Assembly: GCA_964419225.1 (NCBI GenBank) | Contig: CAYQPF010000209.1 | Location: 1-6,919, forward strand | From: CAYQPF01 sp964419225 | Lineage (GTDB): Bacteria > Cloacimonadota > Cloacimonadia > Cloacimonadales > CAYQPF01 | Length of the DNA stretch: 6,919 nt | Direction: 5' to 3' | In this document: piece by piece, positions 1 through 5,863 of the stretch | How the letters are laid out: each line of letters starts with the position of its first letter | How positions within the stretch are numbered: position 1 is the stretch's first letter | The notes under the pieces: model-generated | Seen by the model: the letters and a program-made list of their open reading frames with translations, nothing else | What the model was told of the DNA's origin: nothing | The model's database searches: none | Made by a program: the position numbers and the translations under genes

Positions 1-317
1 GACGCCTGGAAATCGATTCTGTCGAAGTTCGTGAAGCGTTGCAGGAACCGATCAATGCCGTCGTTGAAGAAATAAAGAAAACTTTAGGTCAAACCCCTCC
101 AGAACTCGCCGCGGATATTGTTGAATGCGGTATCGTTATGACGGGCGGTGGATCACTTCTGAAAGGGCTTCCTAAACTGATCAGCAAAGAAACGGGAGTC
201 CCCGTTATTCTTGCCGAAGATCCTCTTTTGTGCGTTGCTATCGGAGCGGGTCAATACTACGAGTTACTCAAAGGTCAGCACAGCGGAAGAACGATCTACA
301 ACAATATCAATTCGTAA
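1..317 (+). CDS. mreB: Rod shape-determining protein MreB, C-terminal part (5' end off window)
   Basis: MreB is the bacterial actin homologue that forms membrane-associated filaments and guides the lateral cell-wall synthesis machinery. Only the last ~104 codons are present; the frame is open from base 3 to the TAA at 315-317, so the TTG at 39 is an internal codon and not a start. The fragment includes the actin-superfamily adenosine-binding motif (VMTGGGSLLKGLPKLI), followed by the typical ETGVPVILAEDPLLCVAIGAG segment of MreB. It ends with a short tail (about 25 residues after GAG) that I do not recognise as general. Codons here look more G+C-rich than in the genes to the right, as expected for a core gene beside acquired DNA. 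No mreC or mreD follows; the next gene is on the opposite strand with its stop 26 bases away. The family assignment is secure; the species is not. Confidence 0.95.
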   Translation, partial: RLEIDSVEVREALQEPINAVVEEIKKTLGQTPPELAADIVECGIVMTGGGSLLKGLPKLISKETGVPVILAEDPLLCVAIGAGQYYELLKGQHSGRTIYNNINS

Positions 318-343
318 GCTGTAAAATATGCAGAGGAATTTTT

Positions 344-844
344 TCAAAAAAAACCTTTCTCAAGAGAATTCTTAATCAGTAAAACCTTCAACAAATAACA
401 CCTTAAAATAAAAATTAGAAGCAATATTTCTATATAAATCAGCATATCGCTTTTAATGGAAAAAACGTATTTTGTAGATAAAAGATCGAATATGTTAACA
501 ATTAAGATTACTAGAGTACTTATAAGTGACACTTTGAATGTTGAGAGATATATTAGAGAAGAAAGATCTTCCAATTTCCTCTTATCTTGAAAACTATCGA
601 TCTCCAAAGAGACTCCTTTTACTATTATATATATTACTAAGCCTAATACTGTAAAAGAAAAAAGAGGGAACAAAATTTTAAACAATTTATACAATAAGTC
701 GTTCACGGGGTTATTTTCCACATAATTATAAATTCCAGATGAAAATGTTAAGAAAGCAACAATAAGGGTTACTGCAAACTTAAATCCATCGCTTCTATCT
801 ACTTCAAGTTCTCTTCCTGGCTCTGCTATCTCATTATCCATCAT
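344..844 (-). CDS. Small unrecognised integral membrane protein, four predicted TM segments
   Basis: I do not recognise a family. The 166-residue product starts with a charged, acidic cytoplasmic-looking stretch (residues 1-20), then shows four hydrophobic segments at about 21-39, 56-77, 103-123 and 133-155. A charged linker (about 80-95, with the basic run DKRK) separates the two pairs, giving a 2+2 layout. There is no signal peptide, enzyme motif or cysteine pattern. Two consecutive ATG codons (842-844 and 839-841) are possible starts. The leader just upstream contains a perfect short palindrome but only a weak A/G-rich ribosome-binding site. The gene converges on mreB and has the A+T-rich composition of the accessory genes. 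Membrane proteins in such islands can be toxins or effectors, but the sequence does not show this. It is separated from the nuclease-NACHT gene by ~750 bases, so an operon is unlikely. Confidence 0.7.
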   Translation of the reverse strand: MMDNEIAEPGRELEVDRSDGFKFAVTLIVAFLTFSSGIYNYVENNPVNDLLYKLFKILFPLFSFTVLGLVIYIIVKGVSLEIDSFQDKRKLEDLSSLIYLSTFKVSLISTLVILIVNIFDLLSTKYVFSIKSDMLIYIEILLLIFILRCYLLKVLLIKNSLEKGFF

Positions 845-847
845 ATT

Positions 848-860
848 GAGAATAATTCTC
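848..860. promoter_or_regulatory. Perfect 13-bp palindrome in the leader of the membrane-protein gene
   Basis: GAGAAT-A-ATTCTC is a perfect inverted repeat with 6-bp arms around one centre base. It lies 4-16 bases before the first ATG of the - strand gene. Its position would suit a repressor site or a small control on translation, since the GAGAA arm on the - strand is also the only purine-rich stretch available as a ribosome-binding site. In A+T-rich DNA a palindrome this short can arise by chance. Confidence 0.25.
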
Positions 861-904
861 TATACTTTATAACTTTTCATTTTATTCTTATAATTGACAA
901 ACAT

Positions 905-921
905 TTCAAAATACATTTGAA
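905..921. repeat. Inverted repeat TTCAAA-N5-TTTGAA before the remnant ORF
   Basis: Six-base perfect arms (905-910 and 916-921) flank five bases. The repeat lies a few bases upstream of the TTG at 928 that opens the remnant reading frame, and downstream of a perfect -35-like TTGACA (894-899). It could be an autoregulatory operator for the small DNA-binding protein proposed at 928-1220, since antitoxin-type regulators often bind such sites. This is inference only. Confidence 0.25.
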
Positions 922-927
922 GTATAT

Positions 928-1220
928 TTGATAGCGGTATTCATGCCTTGTGTGCCAATTAAAAGAAAAATTTTCGTATTTCAATTAAACTTCATTATAA
1001 AGCTAAACAAGAAGTCTAAGAGCGGGAAATACAGGTACAAAATCAATAAAACCGGCATTGTAGCTTATCTTCAATACAAGCGGCGCATTGAAAATGGCTT
1101 CGATCTCAACCTTCACAAACGGTTCCCTGAGCTTGTAGATTCTTATTCTGGTATTACACAAAACAAGGAGTATTAGAGCTTGGTCTTGAAGCTGGTGACG
1201 AGGCTCAACGAGCCGAATAA
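928..1220 (+). pseudogene. Frameshifted remnant of a small protein, possibly ribbon-helix-helix DNA-binding
   Basis: The frame opens at TTG 928 (alternative ATG 943) and stops at TAG 1174-1176. The last part reads FDLNLHKRFPELVDSYSGIT and then QNKEY. The adjacent frame (codons beginning at 1170) continues smoothly as VLELGLEAGDEAQRAE to TAA 1218-1220. Restoring one base near 1170 joins them into a strand-helix-turn-helix pattern resembling the C-terminal core of Arc/MetJ-type ribbon-helix-helix proteins, often antitoxins. The intact product would be about 97 residues, very basic in its first half. From about 1019 onward the composition is less A+T-rich than the surrounding DNA, which supports former coding. 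No toxin partner is visible. It could instead be a remnant of an unrelated gene, since the N-terminal half matches nothing I know. Confidence 0.35.
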
Positions 1221-1530
1221 AGAGGATATGGATTGAAGAGACAGCTAATGTTTTGTTAAATTTGGACCTTTTTATGCTTATAAGTGCACGTTATACACGT
1301 ATCAACTTACGTACTTCGTATACTTGGTACCATTCTCCGCTCATGCAAAAAAAATCCCTATTATTATATTTCGAGCGGCTTTTTGAGTCAGTTTTTGGGC
1401 CAGGGTTTATAACAAAAATACAAGCAATAGACTATATTCATGTCAGGTATTTTTTATATAGTTTTTATTTCCTACTGCAGGGCCATTTAAATTCCTGTAG
1501 GAAGGTCGAACATTTAACCAAGATTAAACT
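1221..1530. other. Non-coding stretch downstream of the remnant, with palindromes
   Basis: I see no gene here on either strand. A + frame is open from TTG 1253 to 1576, but its product has an irregular composition, no ribosome-binding site and no recognisable domain. The DNA contains a cluster of overlapping short repeats around 1283-1326, including ACGTA-N6-TACGT at 1297-1312 and several ACTT/GTAC/GTAT permutations, plus the larger hairpin at 1469-1503. It looks like decayed or mobile-derived intergenic DNA. Confidence 0.4.
1469..1503. repeat. Hairpin with 7+3 bp stem and one bulge
   Basis: TTCCTAC (1469-1475) is perfectly complementary to GTAGGAA (1497-1503). Inside, AGG (1479-1481) pairs with CCT (1494-1496) after a 3-base bulge, leaving a 12-base loop that includes ATTTAAAT. 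No T-run follows the stem on either strand, so it is not a standard terminator. It lies 27 bases left of the terminator-like palindrome at 1531-1559, beyond the end of the nuclease-NACHT gene. Confidence 0.4.
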
Positions 1531-1559
1531 AAAAAGCCTTCTAGCGACTCGCCACAAGG
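1531..1559 (-). terminator. Terminator-like palindrome after the nuclease-NACHT gene (copy A of a repeat)
   Basis: Read on the - strand, CCTTGTGGCG-AGT-CGCTAGAAGG forms a 10-bp stem with one G·G mismatch and one G·U pair, followed by CTTTTT. It begins 38 bases beyond the TAA of the large - strand gene, so position, orientation and the T-run all fit a rho-independent terminator. The same palindrome, 20 of 24 positions identical when aligned with one gap, recurs at 5357-5385 in the same orientation. It is therefore probably a repeated element in this genome as well as a terminator. Confidence 0.6.
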
Positions 1560-1597
1560 TTAAAATAATCACTTAACTGAATGAAAAAAAACTTATT

Positions 1598-4500
1598 TTA
1601 AAATAGATCCTCTTCTTGAACATTTGTGATTTTTCTGGATGAATACATGATATTTTCAAAGCTTCGGAAGCAAGCATTGAGTATATACTTATCATCTTTA
1701 TGGGAGTGAGCGAGTTCCTTAATTAAATTAATAGATTTTTCAGTACCAATTTTGCCTAAACCTTCGATTATCCTGGGCAGATCCCATTTATCAAGATAGG
1801 AATTCGATTTTAGGAAATCAATATACCAACCTTCATCTTTTGTAGATACAACAGAGTTTAAAGATCTAAATAAAATCTCAATAGTTATTGTTTGTCTCTC
1901 AGATGCAAATTTTTCTGCCATTCTTTTTAACAGATCCACAGACTCATCTCCACCTATTTTTTCGAGAGCTTCAACAAATGACCGTTCATATGATATCAGA
2001 TTTATCCCAAGATCATCAACTGTCTTTAAGGATCTGTGGATTAGTTCAATTGAATAAGGAAAATCAAACTGAGGTGAAATTTCTATTATATCGTGCAAGA
2101 TATAATCTTCTGTAATAAACTTCCCCCCCTCGTAGAAATTTTCGATGATCTTTTTTGCCTTTTCTTCCTCTGAAAGAGAGCAATAAGTTTCCACAATTTG
2201 CATTTGTAACTTTTTATCTTTGACAATATGGCTTAACTTGTCAATTGTATGTAATAACTCGTAGAGATGATATTTTCTAATTTGCTTCAAATATGCAGAT
2301 ATAGTAACATTATAATTTTTGACGGGAAATAAATTATTTTTAATTAACTCAACTAATAACCCTTTTTCCCCTAAAACTTCAATAATATCATGCTGTATGC
2401 AACCATTTTCGTCATTCATATGATTAAACAGAACTTCTTTTACTTGTGAGCTTGGATATCGTTTGAAACTATCAATAGTTCTCCTTCTTACAAGTATATC
2501 TTCATCCTCAATTAAGCGTTTGAAAACTGGAAATTCCACTTTACCTCTACTTATACTTAGAGCTCCAGCACAGCATCTTCTTAGAATTTCTTTCTGGTTA
2601 GTATCAAATGCACATGAGATTAACTGTTTTATTACTTCATCAGAAGTAAAGCTAGCTAAAATTTCTTCCATACTTCCCAAAAATTCATATTCATCTGATT
2701 CAATATTTCCATCCTTTATATATTCAATTAACGTTGGAACAAATTCAACATCCCCAATCTCTGCTATTACTTTAGCAAGATCTCCTTTTTCATGAGATCG
2801 AAGAGCTTCACATGGTTCTAGGAAAAAATCAAATAATCCTTCTTTTACTCTTTCTGTAAGTTCATTTCTTTTTACAACTCTAAGCAAAGCTTCTCTGCAT
2901 TCAATGCTTGTAATCAAATATGAATTTTTTTTCCAAATTTCTATAATTTTTAAATGCTCTTCCTCACCAAAATTCGATAAGGCTTTTGCAACACTCCCCT
3001 GTACACTTGTTTCATGGATTGACGTTCCATTTTCATTCCAATCAAAGAAACGATATATAAACTCTTTTGCTCGATCAGATTTACTTATTGAAATCTGTTC
3101 TAAAGCTATCTGTTTAACATCAGAATAGGGATTTTTATTTAAGATCTCAAAAAGAAGCTCAGATGGATATCTTTCTTCAATCTTTGAAAGGAAGTAGATC
3201 CCGCGCTGTCTAATTTCAATTATTGAAGATTCACAGTTTGATTTGAGCTTTGATTTTATTGTATTTACCAAGCTGATATCTATGTTTTTTGATTCAAGCA
3301 AACATAAAGTCGCAGCGTATAAATTTGTTTCCAAAATGCTCTCAACGTAAGCAGATGAATCTTCCAAAAATCCAGCAGCCCCAATAACAATAGGCTCCCA
3401 CCAGACTCTTGTTTTAATATCCTCTATTATAGCTGAATTCTCAGTATATTTTGCTGCCAACGACACCGACGCAAAATATTCAAGAAAAGCTGTATGCCAA
3501 AAAGAAATTCCACCTAAATTTTCAATGACAACACTAGTACTAATTAAATTATTTATCAAACTTTCTCTATCAATTCCAGAAGGGATCTCTCTATTTTTCT
3601 CACAATATTCTATTATAGGAAATATTACGTCATTTGCTTCCTTCTTTGTCAGTGAGGGACTTTCGTGCTCCTTTGCACATGCAAATGCTAATTCACTCAA
3701 TATCTTAGTTTTTATTTCCCAAGGAAGAACGGATTTGAATCTTTTAGGCTTATTTATCTCCCAATTTTTGATATTTTCAACAACTTTCTTTATAATTTTA
3801 GTTCTTGAGGTAGGTATAAAATCATATTTTTTGTAAATGAAAATCATCAAAGTAAGAAGTAGTGTATTTTGAGATTCCTTTTGTAAACCTTTTATTTGAA
3901 TTTGGTAATAAAATTTAGAATACTCATCATCAAGATATTGCTTAGAAAATTCCTCAATTTGAGATTTGTCTAAAGAGGATACATAAAATAGAGAGGAGTA
4001 TGAGAAACGTGGAATTCGGATATTACGAGAGGTGATTATAATTTTGTGATCTTTATGCTTGCAAATATTAAAAAACTGCACCATTTCATGTTGTAGACCT
4101 TCAACGTATTCTTCTTGAACTTCATCATATGCATCAAAAAGAAAGATAAACTCATTTTTATTAAGATAATCATGAAATTGCACTTCAGAAATGTTGAGAC
4201 CTCTCTCAGCAAAAGAATAAAGTATAAGACTTTGAATAGAGTTATTTAATCCAAAGTTTCTCAGCTGGACATACACAGGAATCAAAATATTTTGATATTT
4301 TAGGCATTCGTTACTCTTAACCCAAGTTAAATATTTTAGTAGAGTTGTTTTTCCAATCCCCGAATGACCAATAAATATCCTGTATTTGGATTTTACTTTC
4401 TCTTCAATATCTGACAATGAATATATCTCTCGATCTTTTATATTCGAGAAAGAGTTATCGTTTGGATCATAATTCTGAAATCTTAACAGTTTATCAGGCG

Positions 4501-5188
4501 GATACTGTTGGAAATCAAAATCGTCTCCTAAATGGAACTCACTAGGAACTTGCCAATTATTAAATTCATCACTTACATTCTTCAAATATAATGTGAAATC
4601 AGATATTTTTAACCTTTTTCGAGTTAATTCCTCATCGATTTCTTGTGCAACAGTTTTGCTAAGTGATTTACTTAAATCAATTCTTTGGAATATTTCCTGT
4701 GGAGAATATTTTATATGGGCATCTCTTGACAAGATATCTTTCAGGATATCGAAATTTAGATCTAATTGTTCAATATTTTTTGCTTCGAATACTACGTCGT
4801 TTGCGTAATGTATCCTAAGTTCAATTCCATTAGTTAAGACAATGAAATTAACTCCTGTTCCAATTACATAAGCCAATGATTGTGGTTTATGTTTTACCAA
4901 ATCTTCACTTGATGCTTTGCTCTCCACGACAAACTTGGGGTTTTGAGGACTCTCAAGACATACTACAAAATCTGGCCTTTGGTTTTGTGGTAACTTGTCT
5001 GATCTTACTTTCTTATATCGATTAACATGAACATCAAATATGGGAAAATTTTCCTCTGGTATTATCTCTTCAAGTGAATAACCTAGAAAATCTGTTAATA
5101 AAGGCACAATAAAGTTTTGATTTACTGCTGCTTCTTTATTATATTTGTTTGACCCAAATTTTTCGAAGATAGTACCCATATTGTTCAC
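1598..5188 (-). CDS. HsdR-like nuclease / NACHT STAND NTPase / HEAT-repeat protein, putative antiviral sensor-effector
   Basis: This is a complete 1196-residue protein. Residues ~15-135 resemble the N-terminal nuclease domain of type I restriction HsdR: a PD-(D/E)xK core with D73 in RPDFVV and E89-x-K91 in FVVESKA, then Q103-x3-Y107 and LTNG at 118-121. Residues ~265-575 are a NACHT-type STAND NTPase: Walker A GHSGIGKTT (274-282), Walker B FLFDAYDE (349-356), sensor-like IIITSRN (383-389), and the winged-helix motif FWHTAFLEYFAS (563-574). Residues ~620-1180 are degenerate helical repeats of HEAT type, for example around 805-825, 890-910, 1070-1090 and 1140-1160. By analogy with bacterial NACHT and Avs proteins, the repeats would sense phage material, the NTPase would oligomerise, and the nuclease would cut DNA. 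That role is inferred. The start is GTG 5188 or, as likely, ATG 5179; neither has a strong ribosome-binding site. All key catalytic residues are present, so the gene looks functional. Confidence 0.9.
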   Translation of the reverse strand: MNNMGTIFEKFGSNKYNKEAAVNQNFIVPLLTDFLGYSLEEIIPEENFPIFDVHVNRYKKVRSDKLPQNQRPDFVVCLESPQNPKFVVESKASSEDLVKHKPQSLAYVIGTGVNFIVLTNGIELRIHYANDVVFEAKNIEQLDLNFDILKDILSRDAHIKYSPQEIFQRIDLSKSLSKTVAQEIDEELTRKRLKISDFTLYLKNVSDEFNNWQVPSEFHLGDDFDFQQYPPDKLLRFQNYDPNDNSFSNIKDREIYSLSDIEEKVKSKYRIFIGHSGIGKTTLLKYLTWVKSNECLKYQNILIPVYVQLRNFGLNNSIQSLILYSFAERGLNISEVQFHDYLNKNEFIFLFDAYDEVQEEYVEGLQHEMVQFFNICKHKDHKIIITSRNIRIPRFSYSSLFYVSSLDKSQIEEFSKQYLDDEYSKFYYQIQIKGLQKESQNTLLLTLMIFIYKKYDFIPTSRTKIIKKVVENIKNWEINKPKRFKSVLPWEIKTKILSELAFACAKEHESPSLTKKEANDVIFPIIEYCEKNREIPSGIDRESLINNLISTSVVIENLGGISFWHTAFLEYFASVSLAAKYTENSAIIEDIKTRVWWEPIVIGAAGFLEDSSAYVESILETNLYAATLCLLESKNIDISLVNTIKSKLKSNCESSIIEIRQRGIYFLSKIEERYPSELLFEILNKNPYSDVKQIALEQISISKSDRAKEFIYRFFDWNENGTSIHETSVQGSVAKALSNFGEEEHLKIIEIWKKNSYLITSIECREALLRVVKRNELTERVKEGLFDFFLEPCEALRSHEKGDLAKVIAEIGDVEFVPTLIEYIKDGNIESDEYEFLGSMEEILASFTSDEVIKQLISCAFDTNQKEILRRCCAGALSISRGKVEFPVFKRLIEDEDILVRRRTIDSFKRYPSSQVKEVLFNHMNDENGCIQHDIIEVLGEKGLLVELIKNNLFPVKNYNVTISAYLKQIRKYHLYELLHTIDKLSHIVKDKKLQMQIVETYCSLSEEEKAKKIIENFYEGGKFITEDYILHDIIEISPQFDFPYSIELIHRSLKTVDDLGINLISYERSFVEALEKIGGDESVDLLKRMAEKFASERQTITIEILFRSLNSVVSTKDEGWYIDFLKSNSYLDKWDLPRIIEGLGKIGTEKSINLIKELAHSHKDDKYILNACFRSFENIMYSSRKITNVQEEDLF

Positions 5189-5206
5189 TAAACTATGGCA
5201 GATCTG

Positions 5207-5235
5207 ATTCTATTCTCTATTTAATTTTTTACCAA
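5207..5235 (-). promoter_or_regulatory. Predicted sigma-70-type promoter of the nuclease-NACHT gene
   Basis: On the - strand, TTGGTA (5230-5235) and TAGAAT (5207-5212) are separated by exactly 17 bases. Transcription would begin near 5200, giving a leader of about 12 bases to the GTG or about 20 to the ATG at 5179. The gene thus appears to have its own promoter and to be transcribed separately from the HEAT-repeat gene upstream. The surrounding DNA is A+T-rich, so chance matches are possible. Confidence 0.45.
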
Positions 5236-5309
5236 ATTATTTTAAATTATCTATTTATTTTCATTATTGAATCAAGAAATCAATAGCATTGAGCTATCCA
5301 CTTTAGAAG

Positions 5310-5333
5310 CCCTTGTCTCAGCCTAGGTAAGGG
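5310..5333. repeat. Nine-pair hairpin in the gap upstream of the nuclease-NACHT gene
   Basis: CCCTTGTCT (5310-5318) pairs with AGGTAAGGG (5325-5333) around a 6-base loop. Seven pairs are Watson-Crick and two are G·T wobbles when read on the + strand. No T-run follows on either strand. It lies between the palindrome at 5357-5385 and the predicted promoter, so it is probably outside the transcript of the downstream gene. Confidence 0.35.
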
Positions 5334-5356
5334 ATAAGATACTATAATATAACCCG

Positions 5357-5385
5357 AAAAACCTTCTAGCAACCTCGTTACAAGG
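5357..5385 (-). terminator. Terminator-like palindrome, copy B
   Basis: Read on the - strand, the segment starts CCTTG, ends TAGAAGG, and is followed by TTTTTCGGG. The outer CCTT/AAGG arms and the T-run match copy A at 1531-1559; the changes fall in the inner stem and loop, where AAC can pair with GTT. It could end transcription from the upstream HEAT-repeat gene, although it is ~480 bases beyond that gene's stop, and would insulate the promoter at 5207-5235. Pairing is weaker than in copy A. Confidence 0.4.
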
Positions 5386-5478
5386 CTTGAAGCTGGGTCT
5401 TGAGTATTTGGACCAACCTTTGGCTCAGGATATTATGAAAATTAGTACCTTGAGAGTTTCTGCCGAAGGCACTGTAGA

Positions 5479-5563
5479 ACCAAATATATCCCGGACGGCT
5501 CCACAGAATAATTAAAATGAGCACGTACGGGCCACGCTTCTGGGATATGTGGAAGGCTGGCGC
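5479..5563. repeat. Hairpin-bounded direct repeat, unit 1
   Basis: The unit begins ACCAAATATATCCCGGAC and ends with TTCTGGGATATG, TGGAAGG and CTGGCGC. ATATCCCGGA (5486-5495) can pair with TTCTGGGATAT (within 5538-5548) over 10 bp, including one G·T, enclosing about 42 bases. A second copy lies at 5644-5724, offset by 161-165 bases. Conservation is strongest at both ends and weaker in the middle. It resembles a small non-autonomous repeat element more than coding DNA. Confidence 0.6.
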
Positions 5564-5643
5564 AGTACGTCCTCTCTCATTTCCACGCACATATACCTAG
5601 AAGCCACATATAAAGGCCAGGGCTGTCGCTTGTAGCCAACTGG

Positions 5644-5724
5644 ACCAAATATATCCTGGACACTACATGTGAAGAGCAATCCCGTGTAACGGCTCTGATT
5701 CTGGGATATGTGGAAGGTTGGCGC
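5644..5724. repeat. Hairpin-bounded direct repeat, unit 2
   Basis: This is the second copy of the element at 5479-5563. The left end differs by one base (ATATCCTGG for ATATCCCGG), which turns a C-G pair into a T·G wobble on the + strand and so keeps the stem. The right end is identical for 19 bases (TTCTGGGATATGTGGAAGG) and then differs by one base before TGGCGC. The stem is 5651-5660 with 5700-5709; the intervening sequence is about 4 bases shorter than in unit 1. Confidence 0.6.
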
Positions 5725-5785
5725 GAATATACTCCATTGCTTGCAGCAGCATGCGCCAGCGCAGCTTTGATTTAACAACGGTTAT

Positions 5786-5823
5786 CGGGGAAGTTTTCCA
5801 TCCCCGCAGCAAGTTAGCGGGGA
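5786..5823. repeat. Two mutually exclusive hairpins sharing a central arm
   Basis: The arrangement is CGGGGA (5786-5791), nine bases, TCCCCGC (5801-5807), nine bases, GCGGGGA (5817-5823). The central arm can pair perfectly with either side: 6 bp to the left or 7 bp to the right, each with a 9-base loop. It lies 40 bases beyond the stop of the upstream - strand HEAT-repeat gene, so it would be in the 3' end of that message. No T-run follows. It could be a folding-dependent 3' end, an RNA-stabilising structure, or the end of a mobile element. Confidence 0.5.
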
Positions 5824-5863
5824 ATTCGACTGAAATAAAGTCCTCTTCATTTTTTAACTCATT

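Larger units (their letters stand above)
5189..5863. other. Structured intergenic region without a convincing gene
   Basis: This ~675-base gap between the two HEAT-repeat genes has open frames on the - strand only where the repeats happen to lack stops; their products have no domain or start signal. From about 5350 to 5830 the DNA is clearly more G+C-rich than the genes on both sides. It contains the promoter of the downstream gene, a hairpin at 5310-5333, copy B of the terminator-like palindrome, two copies of a hairpin-bounded repeat, and competing hairpins at 5786-5823. The concentration of repeats suggests an assembled or mobile-element-derived spacer. Confidence 0.55.

Noticed and set aside
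357..368. TTCTC-AA-GAGAA as a terminator after mreB
   Set aside because: The 2-base loop is too tight to form as drawn, no T-run follows, and it lies inside the C-terminal codons of the opposite gene.
894..928. TTGACA as a -35 box for a + strand promoter
   Set aside because: No acceptable -10 hexamer at 16-18 bases; the nearest TATATT is 23 bases away.
1202..1214. GGCTC-AAC-GAGCC hairpin as a terminator
   Set aside because: The stem is only 5 bp with a 3-base loop, no T-run follows, and it lies within the probable former coding sequence of the remnant gene.
1512..1565. Possible integron attC site: ATTTAAC (RYYYAAC-like) and GTTAAAA around the palindrome, about 54 bases in all
   Set aside because: The right box deviates at its last base, the sequence is A+T-rich so such boxes are cheap, and copy B at 5357-5385 has no equivalent GTTRRRY box. 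No integrase is present.
1253..1576. A 107-codon + strand open frame beginning with TTG
   Set aside because: No ribosome-binding site and no recognisable domain; it runs through two hairpins and the end of the terminator region of the opposite gene.
1888..4808. Several 70-110 codon + strand frames opposite the large gene
   Set aside because: They are antisense shadows of the nuclease-NACHT gene, with no start signals or domains.
5378..5778. Two overlapping - strand open frames in the spacer whose products share an FHISQ segment
   Set aside because: The shared peptide comes from the duplicated DNA repeat at 5538-5563 and 5699-5724 read in the same direction; products look random and lack start signals.
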